A stretch of 64,000 bases of DNA, taken from contig JAIPJF010000009.1 of the NCBI GenBank assembly GCA_021734325.1, forward strand, positions 54,860 to 118,859. Reading direction: 5' to 3'. The DNA comes from Fidelibacterota bacterium. Lineage in GTDB: Bacteria; Fidelibacterota; UBA8477; JABMPR01. The notes below the pieces were generated by a model. It searched no databases. It was given only the letters and a program-made list of their open reading frames with translations, and was not told where the DNA came from. This document shows, in pieces, positions 44,263 to 53,202 of the stretch. The number at the start of each line of letters is the position of its first letter. Within the stretch, counting starts at the first letter, position 1. The translations under genes and the position numbers were made by a program.

Positions 44263-45540
44263 CTATCTGGACCCATTCCTGACCAGGGCATTCAGAAAGC
44301 TTGATTTAAGTGGTTTAATCGCCAGCAGTGCCTGTATTGGAGGTGATTTTTCCAGGGCACTCAACATGCGACCAAGGGTGCGATGACTAAAACTATCATA
44401 GTCAGAGAAAATCATCTCTGCCAGCTTCCCGCGCTCAATGGCCATGTTGACGTATTTGTCAAAACTGGTTTCAGGTGTGAAAACACGCTGTTCGCGTGAC
44501 TTCATGACCGCAGACCCTGATTTGCATACTGTGGGACAAATACCACATCCCAGACAAACATCTGCATCTCTGATCGCCCGCTGACGATTTCTTCCATCCA
44601 GGGTATATTTTTCCATTTCAATAGCATCTACGGGGCAAGCATCAGAACATTTCGCGCAGCCATCGCAAGTCTCCGAATCTATTTCTACGATCCAGTTGGA
44701 AGAAACAATTGCGTTATTGATGTCAAATGTTTTGATGGCTTCAATCATGCCACAACAACAACCACAACAGTTGCATATATAACTGAGTTTATTCTGGACG
44801 TTATCTCCTGTTTGTGCTAAGCCAGCCTCTTTGCTCTGTTCCAGCAGTTTCATGGATTCGGAAGCGGTGATTGTTTTTGCCAATCCATTATGAACCAGGA
44901 CATCAGCTGCACTCCCGAACGAGAGACAATTATTTTGATCATGATCACAAGCTTTGCCAAGATGCTCGGCTTTATGCCTGCAAGCACACATCGACACCGC
45001 GTGGCTGCTTGCATTTTTTACCACATGCGACGCCCGCTCCCAGTCCAGGATCTCAATATGGTCTCCCTGGGGTAGGGACTCTTCCCTAACCAGAGAGCGG
45101 CCGATCTGAGTCTGTTTTTGAAACACAGCCCTGCTAAAACGATCATCCTCTATCATGTATTGATCAAAGAGGCGGGCGATCTCAGCCATGGGGGCGTCGC
45201 AGCGTGAACGCATAAAGGTGTATTCAAAAAAACCGATCACAACGGGAGGTAAAGCGGCAAATTTCTTTCCCTTGTATTCAATGTCTATCATGAGACCGCG
45301 ATGGGCCAGATCCTGGACCAGATCGCTGAGTTGGTCCTCGTCCATCTTCAGCTTTTTTGCAATTTGTGAAAGCGGTTTTGGTATGGACGGGAATCGCCTG
45401 GCCAGCCTGGCCTCTTCAGGAGTAAACAGAATTTCCAGGATTTTGGTGAAAGTTGGAGAAGCCGGTGCGCCGGTGATATGACGGTCAAAGCGCTCTTGCA
45501 ATAGACGATAATCCCGATGATGGTTTACAATATGGCCCAT
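44263..45540 (-). CDS. winged-helix / 4Fe-4S ferredoxin-domain protein
   Basis: The protein has 425 residues from ATG 45540 (AAGGGG upstream). The N-terminus (about residues 45-105) looks like a winged-helix domain (IAKKLKMDEDQLSDLVQDLAHRG). A Cys/His-rich middle follows: CACRHKAEHLGKACDH and the unusual CNCCGCCCGM. Two [4Fe-4S] motifs come next, CDGCAKCSDACP and CLGCGICPTVC. The protein occurs in strict anaerobes as an uncharacterised iron-sulfur protein; it may read out or carry electrons. The combination suggests redox-dependent control or an enzyme with a DNA-binding-like domain. No partner gene is adjacent. Confidence 0.8.
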   Translation of the reverse strand: MGHIVNHHRDYRLLQERFDRHITGAPASPTFTKILEILFTPEEARLARRFPSIPKPLSQIAKKLKMDEDQLSDLVQDLAHRGLMIDIEYKGKKFAALPPVVIGFFEYTFMRSRCDAPMAEIARLFDQYMIEDDRFSRAVFQKQTQIGRSLVREESLPQGDHIEILDWERASHVVKNASSHAVSMCACRHKAEHLGKACDHDQNNCLSFGSAADVLVHNGLAKTITASESMKLLEQSKEAGLAQTGDNVQNKLSYICNCCGCCCGMIEAIKTFDINNAIVSSNWIVEIDSETCDGCAKCSDACPVDAIEMEKYTLDGRNRQRAIRDADVCLGCGICPTVCKSGSAVMKSREQRVFTPETSFDKYVNMAIERGKLAEMIFSDYDSFSHRTLGRMLSALEKSPPIQALLAIKPLKSSFLNALVRNGSR

Positions 45541-45936
45541 AGTTACCCCTTTATTAAGCCCCAATATAATTGTCTCATCCGCTTTCATCAGCTATGATTT
45601 AATTTTTTTACCCTTCTTCTCCTTCCTTGCTTAAAATCACTAATCTTTTTATCGAAAGGGTTTCACCTTGGAAGGTTACGCTCTATATTGCTTCGCATGA
45701 AGACTGGCTCCCATGCACTATTATTAATCCCCCTATTCCATCTTGAAAGAATTGCCTCCACAACAACTCCCTCTTGGTTTATGCTTCGCGGGAAGCGTTT
45801 TAAACGGTAGAATCGGGTGTAACAGGTGAATCATAGTAAAACAACTATCCTCACCTGGCAACTGCACCGCCACCATCACAAATTTTAATTTTATGAATTT
45901 AACATATAGTCTAAATACAGAGGCAGTGAGGATTTT
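45541..45936. promoter_or_regulatory. divergent intergenic region with hairpins in the pyrG leader
   Basis: This 396-bp gap separates the divergent Fe-S gene and pyrG and must hold both promoters. A nested hairpin at 45823-45857 pairs CAGGTGA with TCACCTG and, inside, ATAGT with ACTAT. A second hairpin, GCTTC-GCGG-GAAGC, is at 45783-45796. A TATAGT-like -10 element lies about 25 bases before the pyrG start (ACATATAGTCTAAAT), and GAGG precedes the ATG. No T-run follows the nested hairpin, so it is not an ordinary terminator. A regulatory role is possible but unproven. Confidence 0.45.
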
Positions 45937-47559
45937 ATGAGTGATCAGAAGGTAAAGCACATCATCGTAACCGGGGGCGTCATTTCCGGACTTGGGAAAG
46001 GAATAGCCGCTGCCTCCCTGGGAATGCTTCTGGAGCTCAAGGGGAAAAAGGTCACCATCCAAAAGCTTGATCCCTATTTGAATGTAGACCCGGGCACCAT
46101 GAACCCCTTTCAGCATGGGGAAGTTTTTGTTCTGGATGACGGAACAGAAACCGATCTTGATCTTGGCCATTATGAACGTTTTATAAACGTCAATATGACC
46201 AAGGCGAACAACAGTACCGCCGGCAGTATTTACTACGAAGTCCTGGAAAAGGAACGCCGGGGGGATTATCTGGGCGGTACCGTCCAGATCATTCCCCATG
46301 TTACTGATGAGATCATCAAGAGAATTGAAACCCCGGAACAGGTAGATCCCGATCTGGATATTGTGATTACCGAGATCGGAGGAACAGTTGGCGATATCGA
46401 GAGTCTTTCATTCCTCGAAGCCGTCCGCCAATTTCAACAATCCCGTGGACGGGAAAATGTGATCATCCTTCATGTAACGCTTATTCCCTATGTCGCTGCC
46501 AGCGAGGAATTGAAGACCAAGCCCAGCCAGCATTCTGTCATGCGTTTGAGAGAGATCGGTCTTCAGCCGGATATTCTTCTTTGTCGAACGGAATATGAGC
46601 TCACTCCTGATGTGCGGGAAAAACTGGCGCTGTTCACAAATGTAAGTCCCAATGCGGTGATCCAGGGGCTTGACGCCAAATCCATTTATGAGGTTCCCCT
46701 GCTCCTTCAGAAGGAGCATCTTGCCGGGATCGTGATGGAAAAACTCAATCTGGAAAACGTGATTTCCGATACGGGTCAATGGGAACAATTCGTTGAGCGG
46801 ATCCTTAATCCTGAAGATGAGATCACCATTGCAGTCACAGGAAAATATACGGCCATGGTCGATGCCTATAAAAGTATCATCGAATCATTCATCCATGCCG
46901 GCGTTGACAATCGCTGTAAAGTGAATGTTGAATTCATTGAAGCCAGTGACCTGGTGACAGAAGACGATATTGAAAAAATACTGGGACATGTTCATGGGAT
47001 TCTCATTCCTGGAGGGTTTGGACCCCGTGGTATTGAGGGTAAAATCCTGGCCGCCAAATATGCTCGTGAAAACCAGATCCCTTTCCTGGGTTTATGCCTG
47101 GGCTTGCAGGTGGCAGTCATTGAATATGCCCGTAACGTACTGGGCCTGGCAGAAGCAGACTCTGAAGAATTTAAAAAAAAGGCTGTCCACCCCGTCATCC
47201 ATTTAATGTTATCCCAACACCATGTCACCCGGAAGGGGGGCAGCATGCGATTGGGCGCTTATGATTGTATCCTGCGATCCGGCACCAAGTCCTATGCCAC
47301 CTATGGAGAGCCCAAGATCTCAGAACGTCATCGCCATCGCTTTGAAGTGAACAATGCCTATCGAGATCAGCTTGAGGACGCCGGTATGATTATTTCAGGA
47401 GTGTCCCCGGATAATGAGCTGGTAGAAATGATTGAGCTCAAAGATCATCCCTGGTTTGTTGCCACTCAGGCACATCCGGAGTTCAAGTCACGCGTTGCAA
47501 AGACGCATCCATTATTCAGAGATTTTGTCAAAGCTGCTCTCAAATTTAAAAACAAATAG
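45937..47559 (+). CDS. pyrG: CTP synthase
   Basis: The protein has 540 residues, the usual length. The synthetase domain begins with IIVTGGVISGLGKGIAAASL and contains VTIQKLDPYLNVDPGTMNPF and DDGTETDLDLGHYERF. The glutaminase domain has the oxyanion segment LIPGGFGPRG, nucleophile cysteine in FLGLCLGLQ, and HPEFKSR near the C-terminus. The enzyme makes CTP from UTP, ATP and glutamine and is the sole de novo route. It supplies the CTP used by the IspD- and NeuA-type enzymes elsewhere in the window. Confidence 0.98.
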   Translation: MSDQKVKHIIVTGGVISGLGKGIAAASLGMLLELKGKKVTIQKLDPYLNVDPGTMNPFQHGEVFVLDDGTETDLDLGHYERFINVNMTKANNSTAGSIYYEVLEKERRGDYLGGTVQIIPHVTDEIIKRIETPEQVDPDLDIVITEIGGTVGDIESLSFLEAVRQFQQSRGRENVIILHVTLIPYVAASEELKTKPSQHSVMRLREIGLQPDILLCRTEYELTPDVREKLALFTNVSPNAVIQGLDAKSIYEVPLLLQKEHLAGIVMEKLNLENVISDTGQWEQFVERILNPEDEITIAVTGKYTAMVDAYKSIIESFIHAGVDNRCKVNVEFIEASDLVTEDDIEKILGHVHGILIPGGFGPRGIEGKILAAKYARENQIPFLGLCLGLQVAVIEYARNVLGLAEADSEEFKKKAVHPVIHLMLSQHHVTRKGGSMRLGAYDCILRSGTKSYATYGEPKISERHRHRFEVNNAYRDQLEDAGMIISGVSPDNELVEMIELKDHPWFVATQAHPEFKSRVAKTHPLFRDFVKAALKFKNK

Positions 47560-47734
47560 CTGACTAAGCTGCTGTTGGCGATCACTTAAGCGTACGTTTT
47601 ATAACAAAAGACTTTTCTTTTGAAATTGTTTTCAACAATTTAAGACCCTGATTCACTAACCCGATAATCAGCAAAATGTCACCTATGGACAGCCACCGCT
47701 GCTCCTGAATCATTCACCATATATGGAGAAGATC

Positions 47735-48418
47735 ATGGTATCAAACACGCCTGCAACTGCCGGTCATCGGCAACGATTACGCGATCGGTTTTTTCAGAAT
47801 GGGCTGGAAGCTTTTCATGATTACGAGGTCCTTGAATTGCTGTTATCCCTGACAACACCCAGGAAAGACATGAAACCCCAGGCCAAGGAATTGATCCGTC
47901 GTTTTGGGTCTCTGGCCTCTGTCCTCGAGGCGCCAACATCAGCCCTGCTGGATATCAAGGGCGTTGGGTCAATGAATGTATTTGCCCTCAAGCTTCCCCA
48001 TGCCATTGGTCGTCGTTATCTCTTTGAACAGGCAAAGGGAAAAGACTATTTGCGATCCAGCAAGACAGTCAAGGATTACCTCACCCACAACTTACGCGAA
48101 CGAAACAGGGAGATCTTCATGGTCATCTTTCTTGATGGCCAGAACCAGGTGATCAAAATGGAGGAGTTGTTTACGGGAACCCTTACTACGTCTGCTATTT
48201 ATCCAAGGGAGGTGGTACAGAAGGTCCTTGATTATGATGCTGCCAATGTGATCCTGGTCCACAATCATCCATCGGGAAATCTCTCACCCTCAAATAGTGA
48301 CCGGGCTGTTACCAAGAAATTACAGACGGCCTTAACTGCCATTGATGTTGAGGTTTTGGATCACTTGATTGTTGGTGGGAATGAGTTCTTTTCGTTTGCA
48401 GATCATCGATTGTTGTGA
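47735..48418 (+). CDS. radC: RadC family JAB/MPN-domain protein
   Basis: The protein has 227 residues from ATG 47735 (GGAG six bases upstream; an ATG at 47723 overlaps that site). The N-terminal helix-hairpin-helix part (ATSALLDIKGVGSMNVFALK region) is followed by the JAB metalloprotease-like domain with HNHPSGNLSPSNSD, which keeps the JAMM zinc ligands. Despite the name, a DNA-repair role has not been established for this family. The gene is followed by a strong hairpin. Confidence 0.93.
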   Translation: MVSNTPATAGHRQRLRDRFFQNGLEAFHDYEVLELLLSLTTPRKDMKPQAKELIRRFGSLASVLEAPTSALLDIKGVGSMNVFALKLPHAIGRRYLFEQAKGKDYLRSSKTVKDYLTHNLRERNREIFMVIFLDGQNQVIKMEELFTGTLTTSAIYPREVVQKVLDYDAANVILVHNHPSGNLSPSNSDRAVTKKLQTALTAIDVEVLDHLIVGGNEFFSFADHRLL

Positions 48419-48439
48419 TTATGCGAGGCCTTGCTTTGT

Positions 48440-48467
48440 CCAGGCGAGGATTTGAATCCTCGCCTGG
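48440..48467. terminator. hairpin between convergent radC and acyltransferase genes
   Basis: A perfect 12-bp stem, CCAGGCGAGGAT paired with ATCCTCGCCTGG, has a TTGA loop and lies midway between two gene ends. It could terminate both transcripts. There is no T-run on either side, so a REP-type palindrome is an alternative. Confidence 0.6.
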
Positions 48468-48479
48468 AGATTATATCAT

Positions 48480-49076
48480 TTACGACCGCATTTCTTCCCT
48501 GAGGATAATATCTGATTCCCATTCCGGATGATAGCCGCGCTTATCCCGATAGAACTCCCGGATCATATCCATATCCTTTTTGATATCACCGGAAGGGATC
48601 AAGGCGGGACCTGTACCTGCTGTTTTGTTTGCGTAATCAGCAAAACCAAGGAGAATTGGTATCTGAGCCTTGTGGGCAATATGATAAAACCCTGATTTCC
48701 AGTGATCTGTTTTGCTTCGGGTTCCCGGCGGAGTCATGGCAATGATGAGATCGTCCTCTTCTGCATACTGATCGACAATCTGATCCACCACCCCATGGGC
48801 AGCCCTTCTGTCCACTGGAATACCACCAAGCCAGCGCATAAACCCACCAAATGGTTTTTTGAAAATGGTATGCTTGCCGACCCAGGATACCTTAATACGA
48901 TGCATGAACATGATGGCCAGAAGATATATCAGATCCCAGTTGCTTGTGTGGGGAGCACAAATAAGAACAAATTTCCCCTGAGGCGGAAGTTCCCCCACAA
49001 ATTTCCAGCCATTCATGCTCATCCACGATTTCCCGAGAAAATATTTGAATTGGCCCGTACGCTTACTTTTTGACAT
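48480..49076 (-). CDS. PlsC-like acyltransferase
   Basis: The protein has 198 residues. The acyltransferase motif is APHTSNWDLIYLL (HxxxxD), followed by FMRWLGGIPVDRR and IAMTPPGTRSKTDHWKSGFYHIA, which fit blocks II and III of the 1-acyl-glycerol-3-phosphate acyltransferase superfamily. Short members of this type occur with lipid or glycan biosynthesis genes. The stop of the flavoprotein gene is directly followed by its ATG (TAAATG). The acyl acceptor is unknown. Confidence 0.85.
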   Translation of the reverse strand: MSKSKRTGQFKYFLGKSWMSMNGWKFVGELPPQGKFVLICAPHTSNWDLIYLLAIMFMHRIKVSWVGKHTIFKKPFGGFMRWLGGIPVDRRAAHGVVDQIVDQYAEEDDLIIAMTPPGTRSKTDHWKSGFYHIAHKAQIPILLGFADYANKTAGTGPALIPSGDIKKDMDMIREFYRDKRGYHPEWESDIILREEMRS

Positions 49077-50348
49077 TTAATTACCCCTGAAATCGTTGTT
49101 CCGCATCATGCGACCAGCGAGAAATGCTGTCGACCAGCTTGATGTGAGATTATACCCACCAGTTTCACCATTCACGTCAAGGACCTCACCTGCCAGGTAC
49201 AATCGCTCTGTCAGTTTGGATTCCATTGTTGTGGGATTAATCTCCTTGAGTGAGACGCCTCCGGAAGTCACGATGGCGTGATCATAAGAATCATGACCAA
49301 TCACCTGCATGGGAAACTCCTTTAAAAGCATGCGCAATTTCTTTCGCTCTTCACCCGTTATCTGATGCAGTTGTTTTTCCGGATCGATCTTTAATATATC
49401 CAGAAAGAGGGCGATCATCTTCCTCGGTAAGAGTGATTTTAGCATATTCTTAAAGTTCTGCTTGCTATGCTCAGCAATCTCCCGCTGCAATCTCAGATCC
49501 AGCTTTTTGTGGTCCAAAGCCGGTTTAAGGTCAATCTTGATATGTACATCCTGTTTTGCATCCAGCATGCTGACCAGGGTCTCGCTCAGAGTGAGGATGA
49601 TCGGCCCGGTCACTCCCTTTCGGGTGAACATCATTTCCCCAAAAAGCTCGGTGACCTTCTTGTTCTCGGACCAGACCGAAACAGTCACGTTCCGCAGGCT
49701 TACCCCCTGAACCCTTTTGGCAATATCACCTGCCGTAAGCACGGGAACCAGCGATGGCGCAGTATCTGTGACAGTATGACCAAAAGCCTTGCTCATGATA
49801 TAACCCTCGCCAGTGGATCCTGTTGCTGGATAGGATAATCCTCCTGTGGTGATACAAACCTGATCGGCTGTCACCTGGGCCGGACGACCGGAATGGGTCA
49901 TCTGTAGCACAAATCGCCCCTGATCATCTTTTGAAAGATCGGTGACATGGGCCTGAGTAATGATGGGAATTTGAAGTTCTTCCAATTTCTTGACAAAGGC
50001 ATCCACAATATCAGTAGCCTTATCGCTCTGTGGAAAATAACGCCCTCCCCGTTCCAGTTTTGTCGGCACGCCTAATTCGTTCAGGTAATTCAGGAGGTCA
50101 TGATTAAAAAACTGAGAAAAGGCATATTTCAGAAAGCGTCCCTTTTTACCAAAACGGTTAAGAAAACTTTCCATACCCTCTTCATTGGTAATATTACACC
50201 GTCCCTTGCCTGATATGCGAAGCTTCAATGCCGGTTTTCGCATTTTCTCAAGAAGTACAATGCTATGTTTTGGGTTGTAGGCTTCTACGGCAGCCATTAA
50301 TCCTGCAGGTCCTGCACCAATTACAATGGTATTATAATGTGATTCCAC
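49077..50348 (-). CDS. HI0933/BaiN-like flavoprotein
   Basis: The protein has 423 residues. The N-terminal FAD-binding motif is TIVIGAGPAGLMAAVEA. GKGRCNITNE and CITTGGLSYPATGSTGEGY are the typical family blocks, and VTSGGVSLKEINPTTMESK and LAGEVLDVNGETGGYNLTSSW close the fold. Members of this NAD(P)/FAD family reduce double bonds, including BaiN in bile acid metabolism. No substrate can be assigned here. The gene lies within a co-directional run with short spacings. Confidence 0.9.
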   Translation of the reverse strand: MESHYNTIVIGAGPAGLMAAVEAYNPKHSIVLLEKMRKPALKLRISGKGRCNITNEEGMESFLNRFGKKGRFLKYAFSQFFNHDLLNYLNELGVPTKLERGGRYFPQSDKATDIVDAFVKKLEELQIPIITQAHVTDLSKDDQGRFVLQMTHSGRPAQVTADQVCITTGGLSYPATGSTGEGYIMSKAFGHTVTDTAPSLVPVLTAGDIAKRVQGVSLRNVTVSVWSENKKVTELFGEMMFTRKGVTGPIILTLSETLVSMLDAKQDVHIKIDLKPALDHKKLDLRLQREIAEHSKQNFKNMLKSLLPRKMIALFLDILKIDPEKQLHQITGEERKKLRMLLKEFPMQVIGHDSYDHAIVTSGGVSLKEINPTTMESKLTERLYLAGEVLDVNGETGGYNLTSSWSTAFLAGRMMRNNDFRGN

Positions 50349-50357
50349 TATCGTTGC

Positions 50358-50915
50358 TCAAAGATTTTGGTTTTTCCTCCAGGCCTTAGAAAGAATGCCA
50401 TAGAGGCTTAGATCAACATATTTGTCCCACTTAAGTGCATGCTGCCTTTGAATCCCCTCATGCTTCATCCCGATCTTTTTCATGACCGCCCCTGACGCCG
50501 GATTATGGGTCATATGAGTAGCATGAATCCTGTTCAATTGAAGGTCTTCAAATCCATAACGAAGCATTTCAAAAGCGGCCTCTGTTGCAAAACCCCTGCC
50601 CCAGAATGATTTGCCCACCCAATACCCCAATTCAGCTCTCTGAAATTTTGGTACCAGGTTTAATCCGATGGCACCAATCAGATCTTGCTCCCTGGCCCGG
50701 ATCATGGCAAAAACCACATGGGTCTCTTTTTCCAGTCCCTCCTCGTGGGAGGCGATCCAGCTTTCGGCCAACCCGTCTTCATAGGGGTGGGGGATATTCA
50801 GGGTCGTGGCGGCTATTTCACGTGCGCCTGCCAATCGCTGAACGTCAGCTGCATCAGATGCTTCGAATCTGCGCAGAATCAAACGCTCGGTACTCAGTTT
50901 GGGAATTTTAATCAT
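50358..50915 (-). CDS. GNAT acetyltransferase, RimJ/RimL-like
   Basis: The protein has 185 residues. It begins PKLSTERLILRRFEASDAADV, the signature of RimJ/RimL-like N-acetyltransferases. GAIGLNLVPKFQRAELGYWVGKSFWGRGFATEA follows, the acetyl-CoA-binding region. The C-terminus is NRIHATHMTHNPASGAVMKKIGMKHEG. These enzymes acetylate protein N-termini or small amines. No specific substrate is apparent. It lies ten bases before the flavoprotein gene on the same strand. Confidence 0.88.
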   Translation of the reverse strand: MIKIPKLSTERLILRRFEASDAADVQRLAGAREIAATTLNIPHPYEDGLAESWIASHEEGLEKETHVVFAMIRAREQDLIGAIGLNLVPKFQRAELGYWVGKSFWGRGFATEAAFEMLRYGFEDLQLNRIHATHMTHNPASGAVMKKIGMKHEGIQRQHALKWDKYVDLSLYGILSKAWRKNQNL

Positions 50916-50933
50916 TAAAAGTCCAGAGGACTA

Positions 50934-52301
50934 TCACATCAAATTTTGAATTTCTGTCTTGAACTCATTCACCAGCGAAGCGGCTACCGTTCTGGTGGCT
51001 CCTTCGGCAAAAATTCGGATAATGGGTTCCGTATTGGACGCCCGGAAATGAACCCAGCGACCCTTCCAGGTGATCTTAACACCATCCTCAAGATTTGGTG
51101 ATAAACTGGCGTATTTCTCCGCCAGTGCTTTGAGAATATCGCCTGGATTATAGCCTTGAACGCTGATCCTGTCCTTGACCATTTCGTAGCGGGGTAGATC
51201 ATTGGCGATTTCCCTGATCGATTGACCTGTCTCAGCCAGGAGGGAGAGAATCAGTCCAGAGGCAACAAGGGAGTCGCGACCCAGATGGGATTCAGCGAGG
51301 ATGACCCCTCCATTTCCCTCTCCCCCGATCAGGCTGTCGACCTGTTGCATTTTTCTGGCGACATGAATTTCACCGACAGGCGTGCGAATGACCTGTCGAT
51401 GGTAGCGCTGGGCCAGATCATCCAGGGCCATGGTGGTGCTCAAATTAGTAACAATGGGCCGACGATCCTCCTCGGCAGCATTTCTGAGGGCATGATAGGC
51501 AGCCAGGACCAGAGTATATTCTTCAACCAGGGGATTCCCGAATTCATCAATGACGGCCAGTCTGTCTGCATCCGGGTCGGTGGCAATTCCAATATCTGCC
51601 TTTTGCCGGCTGACCTCATTTCTCAGGTCGGTCAGATTCTCCGGGAGGGGTTCTGGTGTATGGACAAAATTTCCATCATTGTCGCAGTTCATCCGGACCA
51701 CTTCACAGCCAAGACGTTCCAGAAACATGGGCAGAGCTTCTGATCCAGCGCCATTAATGGCATCTACCACAACTTTGGGTCGACGGACCTGAATGGCCTC
51801 AAGGTTCACCAGATCCAAAGCCATGACATTCTTGATATGGCGTTCGATCCTGTCGTCCAGCTTGCTCACTTCTCCCCTGGGAGGGGCCGTGCTCAGCCCC
51901 GTTTGTTTAATTTTTGCTAATTCCAGCTGTAATTTTTCATGCTCCGAGGAATCCAGGAACAAGCCTTCAGCCCCGACAAACTTTAAGGCGTTCCATTCGA
52001 TGGGATTGTGGCTTGCAGTCACTATGATGCCACCCTGTGCCTTCAGATTTTTAACCATGAGTTGTGCTGTCGGGGTCGGACAGATCCCACAATCCACGAT
52101 CTCACAGTCCATACGTCTCAAAGTTGTTTCCACAACGTCTTTGAACATGGCTCCAGAGGGACGGCTATCCTGGGCGATGATGATCCGTCCATTGTTCATC
52201 AGCTGTGCAAACGCCTGGGTATATTTTTTAACGACGTCTTCATCGAAGCCATCGCCGATGATGCCGCGTACTCCTGATATTCCTGATATTAAAATGGACA
52301 T
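50934..52301 (-). CDS. phosphoglucosamine mutase-type phosphohexomutase
   Basis: The protein has 455 residues. The catalytic serine loop is TASHNPIEWNALKF. The metal loop is DPDADRLAVID. The sugar-binding loop is GEGNGGVI, and the phosphate-binding end is RASNTEPIIRIFAE. The GEGNGG and TASHNPIEWN variants favour the archaeal/bacterial GlmM-like group over phosphoglucomutase. The enzyme interconverts hexosamine (or mannose) 6- and 1-phosphates for envelope sugar synthesis. GGAGGGGAA precedes the ATG. Confidence 0.9.
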   Translation of the reverse strand: MSILISGISGVRGIIGDGFDEDVVKKYTQAFAQLMNNGRIIIAQDSRPSGAMFKDVVETTLRRMDCEIVDCGICPTPTAQLMVKNLKAQGGIIVTASHNPIEWNALKFVGAEGLFLDSSEHEKLQLELAKIKQTGLSTAPPRGEVSKLDDRIERHIKNVMALDLVNLEAIQVRRPKVVVDAINGAGSEALPMFLERLGCEVVRMNCDNDGNFVHTPEPLPENLTDLRNEVSRQKADIGIATDPDADRLAVIDEFGNPLVEEYTLVLAAYHALRNAAEEDRRPIVTNLSTTMALDDLAQRYHRQVIRTPVGEIHVARKMQQVDSLIGGEGNGGVILAESHLGRDSLVASGLILSLLAETGQSIREIANDLPRYEMVKDRISVQGYNPGDILKALAEKYASLSPNLEDGVKITWKGRWVHFRASNTEPIIRIFAEGATRTVAASLVNEFKTEIQNLM

Positions 52302-52321
52302 TTCCCCTCCAGTGGGATTGT

Positions 52322-52816
52322 TTAGATCAGCTTGTAACCGATCAAATCATCAATTGTTGTTTTTCCGATAGTGAATGGTCGCTTTTCAATAAAGACGAAT
52401 CCCTGTCGATGGTACCATTCAATTGCCGGTGTATTCTCGATCATCACACCCAGCCAGACGCGATCGGCATCATGTTTTTTGGCTGCTTCAATTCCAAAAT
52501 TCAACATATCCTTACCCAGCTTCAACTTTTGAAATTGGGGCAGAACATAAAGTGAAGTGATAAAGAACTCCGCTCTTTTTTCATTCCAATGGGTCTTACT
52601 GTAGCCGACAACTTTTTCATCGACAACAGCGACGCAACCGGTAACTATTTTTGAATCAAACAGAATTTGCAATTTATCCAGTGCATAGTAGGCAATATGG
52701 AAATCCCGACGATCCTCTTCCGGGATAAAGCTCCCATAGGCGTCAGCCCAGGTAGTCCAGGCAACCTGCTGAATCGCAGGCAAATCCGAGCGGCGCCAGG
52801 GTCGGACCTGTTTCAT
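52322..52816 (-). CDS. GNAT family N-acetyltransferase
   Basis: The protein has 164 residues. The start RPWRRSDLPAIQQVAWTTW is the usual GNAT N-terminus. The acetyl-CoA site is in FITSLYVLPQFQKLKLGKDML, and the terminal IEWYHRQGFVFIEKRPFTI is typical. Its start overlaps the stop of the DUF423 gene (ATGA), so the two are co-translated. The acetyl acceptor is unknown. Confidence 0.88.
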   Translation of the reverse strand: MKQVRPWRRSDLPAIQQVAWTTWADAYGSFIPEEDRRDFHIAYYALDKLQILFDSKIVTGCVAVVDEKVVGYSKTHWNEKRAEFFITSLYVLPQFQKLKLGKDMLNFGIEAAKKHDADRVWLGVMIENTPAIEWYHRQGFVFIEKRPFTIGKTTIDDLIGYKLI

Positions 52817-53202
52817 GAATGGAAAACCGCCTTAAAGAGTGACACGGCCAGCCATGTCCACCCCAGAATAAAGGCAATACCGCCAAAGGGTGTAATGGCT
52901 CCCAGATACTTCCTTCCCGTGACGGCCAGGACAAAAAGACTGCCGGAGAAGAGAAAGATCCCGGCGATGAATAAATATCCGGTAATCTGAAGGGTTTTGG
53001 GAGTCATGAGATGTGACATCGTCGGCAGGATCAACAGAGCGAGGGAATGGATTGCCTGATAGAAAACCGCCTTTTCCCAAACACTCTGACTGTAGCTATC
53101 CAGGATGGCTTTCAGCGCATGGGCAGCGAAGGCCCCAAGGGCTACGGTCAATCCGGCGAAAACGGCGCCAATAAATGCAAAAAAGATGGGTGACATGGTC
53201 AT
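52813..53202 (-). CDS. DUF423 family membrane protein
   Basis: The protein has 129 residues with four membrane helices. It begins FFAFIGAVFAGLTVALGAFAAHALK, followed by YQAIHSLALLIL, GYLFIAGIFLFSGSLFVLAV and ITPFGGIAFILGWTWLAVSLF. This is the full DUF423 pattern (YwdK-like), a small inner-membrane protein of unknown function. It overlaps both neighbours by 4 bases, so the GT2, DUF423 and GNAT genes form one translational unit. Confidence 0.92.
   Translation of the reverse strand: MTMSPIFFAFIGAVFAGLTVALGAFAAHALKAILDSYSQSVWEKAVFYQAIHSLALLILPTMSHLMTPKTLQITGYLFIAGIFLFSGSLFVLAVTGRKYLGAITPFGGIAFILGWTWLAVSLFKAVFHS

Noticed and set aside
45733..46299. A 188-codon minus-strand frame opposite the start of pyrG
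   Set aside because: It lies antisense to strongly conserved CTP synthase sequence, has no family resemblance and no ribosome-binding site. It is a shadow frame.
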